64,000 nucleotides of DNA from Vicia villosa (GCF_029867415.1 NC_081185.1:30022245-30086244), one strand, 5' to 3'. Positions 33,786 through 48,633 are shown, counted from the stretch's first letter. Notes: a model not told the origin generated them from the sequence alone. Numbers and translations: made by a program.

Positions 33786-35751
<1,966 letters not shown>

Positions 35752-35909
35752 TCATACACTGTCAGTGTAAAGTTATTTTACAGAACCAATAAAAAATCAA
35801 TAAAATGTCATATCATTAAAAGTTTTTTAAAATAAAAGTGGGGTGTAATTGGATGCAGGGTTGTGATTGGTTGATAGTGTAAAATTATTTTACACTGTTA
35901 GTGCATGAC
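35752..35909. mobile_element. MITE, ~158 bp
   Basis: Ends are inverted repeats of about 31 bp: TCATACACTGTCAGTGTAA... on the left and the complement of ...TTACACTGTTAGTGCATGA on the right, with about five mismatches. No coding capacity. It sits between two (TA)n tracts, so its target duplication cannot be resolved. Confidence 0.75.
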
Positions 35910-35991
35910 TTCTTTTCTCTATATATATATATTAACAATTAAAATTTTTACATTTTAAATTGTAAATTATAAGTATTTTTAAAATAAATTT

Positions 35992-35998
<7 letters not shown>

Positions 35999-36080
<82 letters not shown>
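35999..36080. repeat. (TA)n microsatellite
   Basis: About 80 bp of TA repeats, just inside the outer Helitron 3' end. Confidence 0.95.
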
Positions 36081-36083
<3 letters not shown>

Positions 36084-36179
36084 AATAACAATGACATTCT
36101 ATCTATACAATAATAATCTTACAAAATTTATAAATTATAAGTATTTTTAAAATAAAATTTTTTACTTAGAAAATATTTA

Positions 36180-36209
36180 ACCCGTGCCTCGCACGGGTCT
36201 AAGTACTAG
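36180..36209 (+). terminator. Helitron 3' terminus (outer)
   Basis: Stem ACCCGTGC / GCACGGGT with a CTC loop (36180-36198), then CTAAGTACTAG followed by T. The arms are identical to those of the inner terminus at 31937. Confidence 0.7.
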
Positions 36210-36448
36210 TATGAGTAAATAGCTTCCAACAACTCTATTAAATTATTTTTACTATGCATTAAAAAATGGTAGTGTTTAGTATTTAGCTACAGCCAGGGGT
36301 GGGGTGTCAAAAAAAATATAAAAGAAATATTTTTATTTATCCCACAAGGTCGGATAATCTTGATAAAAAAGTCATGGAATATTGACTTATTATTAATTTT
36401 TTTTTAATATTATCAGATTAGAAATTAAAAAAAAAAAATTAAAGAATA

Positions 36449-36868
36449 GTTATAGGTTTAACCTTCAATTAAGGATCTTTGCCATAAGTTGCATTTTAAT
36501 TGAAAAATCCTTGTTCCTTTCTGAAGCAATTAGGACCTTCATTGAAGGATCTTTACTACCCTATGAAACAATTATATGATGGATTTTCAATAAAAAATCA
36601 TTTATGTCATACGAGACAATTATATGTTTGATTCTTCAACCTTTTTTGAAGGATTCTGGCTGCCCTACGAGACAATTATATCATAGACCTTTATTGGTGG
36701 AACATTTGACGCTCTATGAGAAAATTATATATTTGACCTTCATTGAAAGATATTTTTCTCTAATGGGACAATTATACGTTTGACCTTCAATGAAGGATCC
36801 TTATTCTCTTATGAGGCAATTATATGTTGAACCTTCATTGATGGATCTTTTATGCTTTATAAAGTAAG
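36449..36868. repeat. Degenerate tandem repeat, ~60-bp unit, about seven copies
   Basis: Each unit has the pattern ACCTTCA(A/T)TGAAGGATC followed by CTATGA(G/A)(A/G)CAATTATAT. Copies are diverged by substitutions and indels. No coding sense is apparent. Confidence 0.7.
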
Positions 36869-37439
36869 GCCATTACTTTATCCATCTCATAGGGTGCAGA
36901 TGAACACACTGAAAACCCAAATTTGTCTTTTTCATAATTTAGAAATGCATCTTTGGACGCACCTAAAATATATACAACGCTTTATAAGTGAGACATCCAC
37001 CTCATATTTTTCAAAAAAAAAAAATGGCCCGAATACGAATCTAAGGAACCACCCCAGAAATTTTTTGTAGATGCATATTCGGATTAACCCTTGAAAGTAC
37101 TTTGTACTTCACAAGTGAACCATCCACCACAAATTTGTCAAAAAAATGGCCTAGAGATGCATCTCCGTAATTTTTTCGGAGTGATTATGTAGATACATCT
37201 TTAGAATAACCCCTAAAAGCATTTGGGCGTTTTTTGCTTGGTAGCCAGTATCCCAAATTGATATTTTTAGATTATTTACCCTAAGGATGTATTAACACCA
37301 TATAAATTCTACTAATGTAATTCAAGGATGCCAAATATCAATTAATCGAAAATGTTCCAACGATACATATTTTTTCCAGAAAATACAACTATTACCAAAA
37401 TACAAATAAAATTAGACTAATGTGTATTTCTAACCCTCA
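36869..37439. other. Spacer with palindromic GATGCATCTCC words
   Basis: Words such as GAGATGCATCTCCG and TCGGAGTG (about 37150-37190) and GATGCATATTCGG (37068) resemble the palindromes at 43503-43639. It lies directly 3' of the first PMD remnant. No gene seen. Confidence 0.45.
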
Positions 37440-38040
37440 TGTTTCTCCTCTGTCGCCTATGCTCCATGGCATTTCGTGCCTCAAGTAAGCTGGTCTGTAA
37501 GGCGGCTATACCAGAACTGCCTTGCACAAAATTTCCTCTCCCTCTCTATGCATCTCTCGCAATGGTCGAAATATGTTGACATTCTGACAACAAATTAGTT
37601 GTGTGGTCATCCATAGCCCGAACCTTTTCCAATATATCTTGATAAGATGATCTAGGTGGTGCTCCCATGATATCTGGTGTAATGTAAGGATATGACACTC
37701 GATAGAACCATTAGGTGTAGCCTTGTGCATAAGCCCGTGGATGAGGAGCTGGCACATTGCGTGCTTCATATAGTACTAGATGCTTATAGAAATCATCGAG
37801 TATGACATCAATATCTTTGTAGCGGGTGATCAGAGGAGCAGACACAGAGGGAGGTCTTACGATAATCTGAAGAAACCCAAATTGGCACACGACTCACTCA
37901 GGTAGATGTGGATACACCAGGTGCGACCCATAAACCAACATCCAGAGTAGAATTCTATGTCGTTCGAGGGATGCATTTGACAGTAACCTTCATACGAGCA
38001 TAAGCATATTTCATTTTCTACAATGTGATCAATAAACACA
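37440..38040 (-). pseudogene. Plant mobile domain (PMD) gene, 3' remnant
   Basis: On the minus strand, frames read DIEFYSGCWFMGRTWCIHIYLS and ESCANLG, then YEARNVPAPHP, and later PPRSSYQDILEKV. These correspond in order to the C-terminal half of the second PMD copy at 41566-43303 (SLYSGWLACGTTIMVRYLPE; TWFYRVSHPLL). PMD (PF10536) proteins are related to MAIN/MAIL proteins and are often carried by transposons. Stops and frameshifts break the reading, and the N-terminal two thirds are missing. Confidence 0.65.
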
Positions 38041-38389
38041 TGGATTTTCTCTATTGCCCAATTCCCTCTGTACGGGGCAAAGGTTCAAGCAGACTCTAGG
38101 CTACCTTTATGAAAATCGGCGGTACTTCTGAGACAGATAAACTTTGCATTGCAGGGATAACAAGAAATCCCCGACCTTACATCAAATCTCATATAACCAA
38201 AGGCGCAACATAACGACAATAATAAAATGAAGCCAAGTGCAAAGCGTTAAGTTAAATGATACCTAAATTATTGAGGTAGAAGCATTCTCATAAATATTAA
38301 TAATTATTAAATCCAATAAGAAAAATCCTGGGAAACTTTGTAGGAAATAAAATGATACAAAAGAAAAATAAAATCAAGTTGAAGCTTCT
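38041..38389. other. Spacer, nothing assigned
   Basis: A mixed-composition stretch between the PMD remnant and the gypsy-type protein remnant. No open frame with a recognisable domain. Confidence 0.35.
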
Positions 38390-40150
38390 GGAGCCGAGGT
38401 ATCAGGACCTCCCTCTTGAGTCACTCTTGGAGAAGCCTAAAATGGTTTTAGCGACTTAATCAAAATTATGGCAATAGGGTAGAACTTCGCCGCCTGCTCC
38501 ATGACTTGGTCACGATCCCCAAACACGATCTGCATGGCCCTCTGAAGGGAATTATAAAGCGTCTACCTCAGACCGGTCACCTTGTCTTTAAGAGCTCTCA
38601 AGGTCTCAGAATGAGCCTCAAATTCTCGAAGAGTTTTCTGATGCTCCTCCACCTTACGAGCATTCTCCTTAACAACATCAGAAGCATATTAATACTACTT
38701 CTTCGCCACTTTTAGGGCACCCTCTATCTTAGTTACCCGAGTAGCTAGAGTAGAAGAAGAGTTGTGGATTTTCTCCTCCTCTTGTAAATAGGCAACAACC
38801 TTTACCTACTCCTGTAGTGTAGCAAGCTCCTCCAAGAGAGTGGAGCACCTCAATTTCTAGCTTCACACTTACCTTTACAAGTGTTCCTTTACATGATAGG
38901 ATTTACTAGAGCCAATACGACCCCCTACTAACAGAAACTAGGGAAAATAGAGAACCAACGTTGAACATAGTATGAGTAATTTCGGAGATGAGTTCCATCT
39001 TCTATCCATCTGGGAGAGTTTAAATAAAGGATAAATCTGATGTCGAGACAGTAACAACATCCTCCTTAGGAGTGAGAGTAAGTCAGGAAGAGAAGATGTA
39101 TGACATCAACATGAAGGGAGTTACCTCCCTCAAGACATCATCCCCAATGAAAAGTGACCGTTTTGCATAACAATCTTCCTGGGGGAATCATTGATCTTCA
39201 TCTCAAACCCTCTTTGTTGAAACTGGAACGAGAATAATTTCTCCACGGTCAAAGTGATTGCACTCACAATTTAATTTACCTCAAGTGTAGAAGCAGAAAT
39301 CTCGATAGTCGAGATTGGAGGAGAGGTCGAAACAGGAGTAGTGGTTATCATAGGAGGCACCACGACCTGAATGCCTTGAGCACTTACAAGGTTGCAGAAC
39401 ATCTTCAGCTTGTTTATATTTTCCATGTTATATATAAAACGCAAACACACATGTAAAAAAAGAGTTCGCTCTCACCAAATATATTTTCCCCTCCTCCTGG
39501 TTGACTACACTCTAATGACATAAGTGTCAATCTGCTATTTCCTCATTTAGACGAGAGGCATCTCACCAGAGCCGAACCTTTCCTTGTAACCAAGCCCGTG
39601 GAACTTAAATCATATTTTCTCCTTCATCGCCACGTCATCTGAAGAAAGAAAGCTAGACTTGGTATGGTAGGAATCAACGTTCTGGTTAACATCAAGTGAT
39701 ATGGGTCTCTAACATAAGGGGCCTCACCAGTAAGAAGCGCCCTAGAAAATCACCCCACTGGGTGAAGCTGTCAAACCAAGGATTGATGTGATGGAAGCTA
39801 ATAAGCCCCAGATCAGGGAAGTTATCATGAGAGGTGTACCTGGGTTGAACAGATCAAAGAATAACCCAAGGGAAGGTTTTCGAGACTTATGCATGGCACG
39901 CAACTTAAATACCCTTATGAACACCCATGATCTTAGATGAAGTGAGGAAGAAGCAACTTTTGAGTGCTTCAGAACAGCTACCTCAAAACCAAAAAAAGGA
40001 AATTGCAGTCTTATTCTTGTGAACAGAGACTCGTAAAGAGGGATCACACAGTCATCAAAATAACTACATATTATCTTTTCCAACCCCATTAGAAGATCTG
40101 ACCATTCTATAGGATCACGGGCCACAATTCTAGTAGGATCTATAACATGC
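38390..40150 (-). pseudogene. Gypsy-type transposon protein remnant (PF04195-like)
   Basis: The best-preserved part (39742-40125, minus) reads VIPLYESLFTRIRLQFPFFG, then FEVAVLKHSKVASSSLHL and SWVFIRVFKL. This matches the N-terminal domain of plant 'putative gypsy type' transposon proteins. Downstream on the minus strand (39400-38400) are charged, coiled-coil-like fragments broken by many stops, as expected for the rest of this protein. No functional frame remains; boundaries are approximate. Confidence 0.6.
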
Positions 40151-40419
40151 TCAACACTCAGAACATATGAAGTGCCTTATATTTTTGTGTCTACCAAATC
40201 ATACTCCGCTGCGTACTTCGTTACAAACCAATTAATTCACGGCGAGTGCAAAACTCAACCAAATTAGCCGATCAAATTGATTCAAGTTCAATTTCATGAG
40301 ACTAAAACATTTTAATCAAACTAAACATATGATTATAATTATATCAAAATATAACTATTGTCACATTAAATTATATACGAATTAATGATTTAATCAAAAT
40401 CGAAGCTTTGATACTACTG

Positions 40420-41565
40420 TTGGGATTTTAAGAGGGGGTTTTCAAATTTTTATTCCTCTTAGCGGAATAATCTCGATGAACGGATCTTGATTAAATCATT
40501 AATCACAAATCAAACACCGATAAGAATTCAAGAATTACCTCTTGAAGCGTGATTTATCATTTGATCAAACACCAATAAGAATTCAACGAATTCGAAAATT
40601 TAGAAACCTTACCTTTGGTGAGAACGAAACACGAACTTCTGGGCAATGGTAAGCTTGTGTAAGGACTGGAATGGACCGTTGGAGACTTCAGGAGGATAAA
40701 CCAATGCTTGGACTCACTTGATAATGGCTGGAATGAAAGATAGATATTGCCCTAGTTTCTTTGAATTCTTGGAAACCTTAAACCCTATTCCTTTGCTCCT
40801 CCTTTTTCCCTCCCCAATGATATGAACGTGTTTAGTATATATAGGAGCATATATTAGGTCAACAAGTTTGGAAGGAATCAATTATTTTGATTTAAAAAAT
40901 ATTTGATTTTTCTTGCACCAAGACTTTCTATTTTTGAATCCCATTATATTTTCTAAATATTTTAACTTGATATTGGCCTTAGGATTGGTTTTGATCTGAT
41001 TTGAATCCATAAAAAAAGAATGGTCATCATATAATTATTTTAGGATTTTATTTGATTTTCATTTGAACTTAATTGAATAAAATCAAATATAAATAAAAAA
41101 ATATCACAAAAATAATTATATTTGACCAATGGACCCCTTTTGGGCTTAGTATCACGTGGAAAACTCAAAAATATAAGCCCGTTGCTTAAAAGTTGGAAAT
41201 TTGCCAATTGGGGTTTTGCCTTTTTCTTGAAAATCGACCAACTTGTACCAAGCATATCTCTCTCATTTTTAATCATATGAAGGTGTTCTTATACTTTTTA
41301 GAAATCTCAAAGAGTCCTATAAAAGCTCCTTTTGGTTTCACCTTTATTTATTTTACCATGTTCATTTACCATCCTTTGAGAAAAAATGTCTTTTTATTGA
41401 CTTTCAAAAGGACCTGTAATGTATTAGGTTGTATCATTCAAATGGTGCATTTCTTGAACTTGGGCCCAACATTAAAGTTGTAGAGGATGAAATTTCCTTG
41501 AGAATAAGATTTTGTTGGACAATTTTTAATAAACCATTTGAGAGATGAGAGAAAGAAATATCAAC
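40420..41565 (+). mobile_element. Ogre-like LTR fragment
   Basis: The order of short matches follows the LTRs at 3157 and 13998: a TATA-like AGTATATATAGGAGC (40834-40848), ATCATATGAAGG.GTTCTT, TTTTTAGAAA.CTCAA, TTGACTTT...GACCTGTAATGT, and GAATAAG.TTTTGTTGGA. Both LTR ends are missing. Its right edge meets the truncated 3' end of the PMD gene at about 41565. Confidence 0.65.
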
Positions 41566-43303
41566 CCTTGGATCCTGCTGGTTCTCCAGGATCTCCTCGT
41601 GTGCTAGTCTAGGAGTGTTGGGTGTCAGCAGAGGATGAGACACCCGGTAGAACCATGTAACGTACCCCTTCACACTGTGCCAGTCCTGGGTGACCCGCAT
41701 GAGACGGTACTCCTCCGGTACCACATGATGCTCCCAATCGGCCCACATGGAAGTGAGCTGCACTCTGGTCATTGTGTCGGGAGCAGCCTCGAAGGGTGAC
41801 CTGGGTATCATCTGCACGAATTCGAACTGCCGCATGCACCGCTCAGGGAGATACCGGACCATGATGGTAGTCCCGCATGCCAACCAGCCAGAATATAGAG
41901 ATATGCCGTCAAAGGGGACAATCTGAGTGTAGTCGCTGAACGGCCTCCAGGTGATGTCGTCGTGCATCGTGCGGTCTAGATACCCACGGTATGGTCCCAC
42001 CGCATTGTTCCCCCTCTGGAGAACGTATCTGGCGGCCCTGGGCATGGCGTGAACGTACGCAGGATTGATGTGGAAACCGTGGATGCGGGAGAAGTAGGAG
42101 ATGATCCAGCTCTAAAACATAAATAAATACGAAACATAAGTAAATACGAAACACAAATACGAAACATAAATAAATACGAACCAATTAAAATGAAACGTAC
42201 CGTGAGTAGTGTGCAGGATCCAACCAACTGCCTCGTCCTCCAGTTGGAGGCCTCATTCAGCTTCTGGTAGAGGTATGCCAGAGTAGCTGCCCCCCAGTTC
42301 CACTGGTGAACGGTATCTAGGTCCATGAAGTAGCGGAGGTAGGTCACATCGACGTACCTTGCACTCTTTTCCACAAAGCATGCAGCGCCTACCACATGCA
42401 TGTACCAGCACCGGAGAGCGCAGTCGCAGTGATACTGTGTGAATAGATCGTCACCCGCGACTTGGGCATCGACCGCCGCGTCCAGGTGGTGCTCGAAATA
42501 GCGGCTCAGTATGGTGAACTGGATATGAGGCCCAGATGTCGTGGCGCACTCAAAGTCAGCAACTTCGGGCTCCATGCCCAAATAGAGCGCCATCCACTGA
42601 CTGGCCTCGACCCTCTGGATCCGGGAGTGGGTCAACAGCGGCCCCCTGATGGGCAGGTGGAGAAGACACTCCACATCATGCAAGGTGATCGTCGTCTCCC
42701 CAACCGGCAAGTGGAAAGAAGACGTCTCCTTGTGCCAGCGCTCCACAAATGCCCCTTGCATGCCGTGGCTGAAGGTGGTGTACCCCGTCATGCAGAGCCC
42801 GCTAAGCCCTGAACCTCGCACCGCGTCGTTAAACCACTCAGCTGCTGGTTTAAACAGACTGAAAATCTTTCGGGTATGGTTCACCATTTTCAAAGGATCT
42901 CTCTCCTGTTACAAAAAAAACAAATAAAAGTATATGTTAAATAGACCGTTAAGAAAATATCGAATAAACGTCTAAATTATAAACGGTTAAATTAAAAAAA
43001 AATACCTCTCCCTCCCAGATACGCCTAGCGACGTGGTCGCGGTAGGATATCAGCACGAAAGTGTCAATGGGCCCTCCCGGGTAGCTGTCCTCCTGCTCAT
43101 CCTCCTCCCCAGGTGGAGGGTCAACATCCGGTACCCCCTCCGGCTCAAGGTATGGAACTGCCACCTCCTCCTCCTCCTCCTCTCGCTGGTGGGAAGAAGA
43201 TACCCGAGCCAGCCGACTCCTAGATCCAGATGAAGAGGTACCCTCTCCCACGTCCACGGGAACTCACACACGGCGTCCCCGGCCCTAACATGCATTTGAA
43301 ATA
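41566..43303 (-). pseudogene. Plant mobile domain (PMD) gene, three exons, damaged
   Basis: Minus-strand gene of the aminotransferase-like/PMD family (PF10536). Exon 1 ends at 43006 (RRIWEGE, donor GTATTT). Exon 2 runs 42905-42201 (ERDPLKMVNHTRKIF; AFVERWHKETSSFHLPVGE; TITLHDVECLLHLPIRGPLL; donor GTACGT). Exon 3 runs from 42111 (acceptor TTTTAG; SWIISYF...HGFHINPAYVHAMPR; YSGWLACGTTIMVRYLPERC; WFYRVSHPLL). Phases join cleanly. Damage: no ATG begins the conserved N-terminus, a TGA lies in frame at 43264-43266 where Arg is expected (GRGRRV-stop-VPVDVGEG), and the C-terminus breaks off near 41575 where LTR sequence begins. It is less decayed than the copy at 37440. Such genes are usually transposon cargo. 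Confidence 0.75.
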
Positions 43304-43502
43304 TGGATCTAACAAATATAAAACTTACAAATTGAGTGATTTGAGGGCTTTTGAATGTAGTATAGCAATGTGATTGGAGCTTTGATGCAGCCTTGGAAGT
43401 GTGTTAGCAGAAAATTTCAGAGGAGTTGAGTTTGATATTGGTTTAGGGTAAATGATTTGGGGGGAGGGGGGCTATTTTGCTTAATCTGCAAAACGCGCAA
43501 TA

Positions 43503-43639
43503 TTTCGGAAATGAACTTCCGAAATGGTGTTTTCGGAAGTGCATTTCCGAAATAAGTCAAATTTTTTAAAAAAAGGCGCTTTCGGAGATGCATCTCCGAA
43601 AACACCTTTTTCTTGCATTTCGGAAATGCATTTCCAAAG
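43503..43639. repeat. Four 22-bp palindromes
   Basis: Palindromes of the form TTTCGGA...TCCGAAA start at 43503, 43531, 43580 and 43618; the fourth is imperfect on its right arm. They lie upstream of the PMD gene. Related words occur at 37060-37190. Confidence 0.75.
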
Positions 43640-43735
43640 TCAGGGGTAATCTGGGTTTTTCACCATAGGTGGACTAGAAGGTTGGGAGGTGGCCAGAGAA
43701 ATTTCCTTGATTTTCATTAATTTAACGGTTTTAAT

Positions 43736-43878
<143 letters not shown>

Positions 43879-44173
43879 GATCAAATATATTAAATTGATA
43901 CTATACAAATAATAATAAGAATAAAAATAAAATTAAAAATAATATAATTATATCTCTACATTTTATATAATATAATATTTTATATAATTCAATATGTAAC
44001 TACAAAATATTTTTTTTAAAAACTGTCAAATAAATTTTTTGTTAATTTTTATGATATATATGACAAAATCCTCAAGATTATATATGTATCTATGACTTTT
44101 GAATGTTATTGATTTTTATGTTGTAACTTTGATTTATAAAATTTCACAAAAAAATATATAGTATAAATTCATA

Positions 44174-44174
44174 A

Positions 44175-44229
<55 letters not shown>

Positions 44230-44230
44230 G

Positions 44231-44266
<36 letters not shown>

Positions 44267-44285
44267 GTTATTATCATTATTATAA
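44174..44285. repeat. (ATT)n microsatellite
   Basis: About 110 bp of ATT trinucleotide repeats with a few interruptions (GATT, GTT, ATC). Confidence 0.9.
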
Positions 44286-45330
44286 TTAGTATAAATTATA
44301 TGTAATTATATTTACTAAAATATATTTAATATTTAAAATGATATTTACGGTAAAAATTCAAGTCAATCTCGTGCTAACGGGTCATATATCTAGTTATTAC
44401 CAAATTATTACCGATAATAATGAGATAATAAACATTTTAAGGTATACAATAGAATATTTTAAGGTAAGTATATAAGAATTTATCAATTTAAGTGATGTGA
44501 ATTTAAATTTTGTAGATGTGGCAATTACATCTCGTTACGCTTAGAATTTGATATCAAATTAGAAAGAGATTAAAATCTATAAAAAAAAAATAAAAACTTA
44601 AATTTTATATTAGAGTGACCAAAACCAAAAATAAAAATAAAAATAGAGTGACAAAAATTACAATTAAACATATTTATAGCTATTACCTTTTTTTTTTGTC
44701 TATTTTGAAATTTTTATTTTGAGGATTTACAATTAAATAACATACTTTATAAATTAAAAATGTTAGTGAATTCTGATATAGTAAAAATTGTTATGATAAA
44801 ATCAATTAATTACTTATTTAATTTTCAATCCAATTTTCAGCTACCATCATGGCTAGTAATCTGCAAATCATGGAGATTCAACTTGTCTTGGTGTTGTCAT
44901 CATGTATGTTTGATTTTGGTTATCATTTTAAATACTCTTCTCTAAATTGTTTTTGTTTAACCCTTCATTGATTGACTATGGTTTGCATTGTGTTTGATCT
45001 ATGTTTGATGACTTTATCACAAGTTGGAGGATTGATGAAAATCATACATAACTTATGTGAGTTCTATTCTTAAGCTCATTCATTCTGTAAAGAAATAATG
45101 ATTGCAAAGATGTGAAAGGAATCAAAATTGCATAAAATAATTTGGTTATTATCTAATGAGAATTAGTGATATTTTGTTTTAAATCATTCACAACATGCTT
45201 ATTAGTGGAGAAAAATAGCCACAAAAATGTAAAAGTAAAATGTAGGATGTGACAAAGGTGAGTCTAAAATTGAAATTTATTATGTTCCATATATGAAAGT
45301 ACTATAGAATAAGTATTAGACATCGAGAAT

Positions 45331-48300
45331 TCAAGTGTAGAAACCATAGGACTTGGCATTAAGTATGATTTGTCTTAATGCACCTATTGGTGACAAAATC
45401 ATCAAAAGGAGGCCAAGTATAATGCAGATCTGAAAAACAATTAATGTAGCCCAATTAGATAAAATATAATAAATGTTTCAAATTTCAACTTCAAAATCTA
45501 ATCAAATAAAATTGAACTTACCCAGTTGGTGAACCAGGACAAGCTAAACTTCTTTGGTTTGTAAATAGCAAGCCACATAATACACGGAAGCTATACAATA
45601 ACATTATGTCAAGTATTATTATTATATGCAATCATGCACTCCAAATTTATTAGAAACCAAAAAAGAAATAATTTTTGAGACTTACAAAGTATGTTGTCGG
45701 AGCAAATGCAAATCCTCCGAAAAATCCAAGAAGAGCACCAAAGAAGGGGAAGGTAATGCCAACAAACATTGTGAATGCTGAATCACAATAATTATTATAG
45801 CGAGAGCTCATCAAATAATATAAAATTTGGGAAAGACAATTCATCCAACCATATTACTAATACAGATAATTGATTTTCAAAAATGTGCTCACCAACATAA
45901 ACATTGCGAACAATAAATCTTAGAAGTCGGGTTGGCTTGAAGCGCAGTTTTTTTACCATTAGGGTCTCGATCATGTCAAAAACAGGCATTGCATACAACT
46001 ATAAAAAAGAAAGATAAAATTCAGGCATTGTAATGAGCAACGAATCATATGAAAAATTGACTGGTACTTACCTGATAGCTTCCTATAACATGAATGACAA
46101 CAAACATGTTAGCAGCGACAATAAGCCAAGTTGGTTTATTAAGAGAAATAAGAATATTATCAGCAACAGCATTGCCAAACATCCAATATCCAATAAGAGC
46201 AACAGGGAAATAGCACAAAGCTACAACAATATAAGCTAATAAAACTCCTCGCCACATTGGACCCTTAGATGGTTTCTCTGGTGTGGAAGGGAGTGTTGCT
46301 TGAATCTCCAATACCACGTTGTGTCCGGCATATGCAAATGCAACGTCGCCTAAAGCACTAAAGAAGTTGAAAACAGTTCCGGGCGAAGTAGTGGCTTTGT
46401 AGCCATATGCCACATCTTGTTGAACTCCCTTTTTCAATGAAGCCACCCATGCAATTGTTGAGTAACTTAAAGACATGATCGCCGCAGCCAAGGAGATACC
46501 AGCAATGGAGTTGAAATTCGGAAGATGGGCAAGAACAAAATGAACAGATGCGAATATCATGATAAAGTAAGTAGTTTTCATTGATCTGCAATTTTTTTTA
46601 CACACCAGATCATGAATTTTTTCTAGTGATTTTCCTCCTGTGACCATGTAAACAATGTCCACACCAACTTCACATATCAATTGTTGTGGCACCACAATCC
46701 AAAGTCCAAGCTTTTCTCCAAATGCTTCCTGTCCTAATTCATGGTATCTGTCAAATCTTTTTCCAGGAACCATTTCATGCATCTCAACCATTTGCCATAG
46801 AGTGTATAGAGTTATTATCCATGATAAGATCAGAATCACCACACCTGGACCCCTGCAATTTAATATTGTAAAACATAAGCAAACAACCATTCCCAATATC
46901 CATCAAGTATCACCCAATTACAAAATCATTATTTAGACTAAAACTAGGCTACCCATCACACGATACAACAAAGAAACATTTCATTTCTTAGTTCGAAGAA
47001 GAGAATATCGTTTATAATAATAAGACTAAAACATAATAGAAGTTTAGTTTTAGATTGGATGTGGGTTAAATGAAGTTGTGATAGTAAGATATGAGATTCA
47101 GTCTAATTTGGTTTGCAAAATGAAAACCGCAAACTAAACCAAACTACGCAATTTTGTTAAATAATGGTGTAAACACATTCAAATCAATTGCAGTTTTAAC
47201 AATTTTTTGTTTGGTTTGTTTCGGTTAGGAGTTTTATGAACACTCCTACCTACTTATAATTTTCAAGAGATGACTATTAAAAAATAACAAGTCACAATTT
47301 CGGTACAAATATATATATATGAGAAACCAAAATTGTTATAGTTTTAAATAGGGTTAAGTATGTTTTTGGTCTCTATAAATATTTTAAATTTTATTTTTAG
47401 TCTCTATTAGAAAATGACATATTTTAATTCCTTTAAAATTTGTATGCATGCAGTTTTAGTCCTGTTATTTTTTAAAATTTTGAAAACTGTTTAGTTACCC
47501 TTAAATTTTTAAATTTTTGAATAATTTTTTCATATGTGTTTAGAATAGTATAAAATATTTCTTTACCAAATTATATAATTTTTTAAAATAAGAAAAATTA
47601 AATATGAATTTTTTAAATTTCAAAAGATAATGATAAAAGTAATGTAAATCTCGACTTATAAATTAAATTTTGAGTTCTTTTTTTTCGAGGAAACTTTTCA
47701 TAACGTTTTAAACATGTCTCTATAATAATCATTCAAAAATACATATCAATTTAACAGTAGGACTAAAACTACGTGCATAATAATTTTGTCGGATCAAAAT
47801 ATGTCATTTTTTTAATAGGGACAAAAACATATTTAACCTTCTAAAATATATGGACTAATTGGATAATTAAGATAAAATGGAAGACTAAACTATTATTATA
47901 ATTAAAAAATATTGATGGTCATCCTTTTCTTTTCTAATAAATGAAATGATATTTGTAAAAACGGTTATAATGAATAACCGTAAAAGTAAAAGGTATAAGC
48001 ACCTTTCGATATCATTTTGTTGAGTAACTTTATAAATTAGAGGTTAATGAGTCATTGTTAGGTGATTTGAATTTGATATGATAGAGAAGTCAGCATATAT
48101 ATACCATCCAAGATTTGCCATGGCAGATGGAAGGCTCAATACACCAGCTCCAACCATAGCAGTGACATTGTGAAAAGCTGCGTACCACCATTTTGCATTC
48201 CTTGAAGAAGTTATGGGAAGCCAGTCATCAATAGCTTTTTGTTCAGCTGTTCTTTTATCTATCTGTTAGAAGAAAAAAAAAAAGCATATAAGAAATTCAA

Positions 48301-48559
48301 CTATGAAACACGGACAGACATGCTTCTTTTTTTTTTCATAAACGGAAGAATGAAAATAATATAACATGTACAACCTCCGGCTTTATATATAAATAAAGAT
48401 ATTTTTATATATTGATCAGATACATTTATTATTGAATAAATTTTAAAAAAATCTTTATTTAAAAATAAGGCGGAAGGAAGTATGTACATAATTTACCTCT
48501 GCTTCTGAGAAAGAAACCTTTTCAGGCTGTGAGGAAGCAATTGGTTTTTCATTTTCCAT
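45331..48559 (-). CDS. LHT1: Lysine/histidine transporter-like amino acid permease
   Basis: Proton-coupled amino acid importer of the AAAP/ATF family, LHT clade, expected in the plasma membrane. Seven exons (minus): 48559-48497, 48262-48105, 46852-46072, 45998-45893, 45777-45686, 45590-45522, 45429-45331. All six introns are GT-AG and the phases join to 455 residues, close to the usual ~440-450. The N-terminus is MENEKPIASSQPEKV. Family motifs in order: DWLPITSSRNAKWWYAAFHN, VTAMVGAGVLSLP, TLYTLWQMVEMHEMVPGKRF, DVAFAYAGHNVVLEIQATLP, FFGGFAFAPTTYF, LSPIGALRQIILNAKSYGFY. About 11 membrane helices are expected for the family. No stop, frameshift or lost motif is visible, so it appears functional. 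Intron 2 (1.25 kb) holds a TIR element, and a MITE lies 75 bp upstream of the ATG. The orthologue within the LHT clade was not determined. Confidence 0.93.
47351..47838. mobile_element. TIR element in transporter intron 2
   Basis: Left end GGGTTAAGTATGTTTTTGGTC and right end GGGACAAAAACATATTTAACC form inverted repeats of roughly 22 bp with few mismatches. No coding capacity in about 490 bp. This terminus is common in legume introns and intergenic DNA. No clear target duplication was found. Confidence 0.65.
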
Positions 48560-48633
48560 AGTGTATAGTTTAAGTTGTTTGTGAGAAAGAGAGCAAGTGT
48601 TGAAAGATGATATGATATAGTAGATGCATATAA
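48560..48633 (-). promoter_or_regulatory. Proximal promoter of the transporter gene
   Basis: Only 74 bp separate the ATG from the MITE, including the TAA target copy. On the minus strand there is a TATA-like CTATATCATA (48611-48620), then a CT-rich leader (CTTGCTCTCTTTCTCAC) and AAACTATACACT before the start. A second TATA-like word, TTATATGC, straddles the MITE edge. Confidence 0.45.

Noticed and set aside
41434..41565. C-terminal tail of the PMD exon 3 frame
   Set aside because: This part is Ogre LTR sequence read through in frame, not PMD protein.
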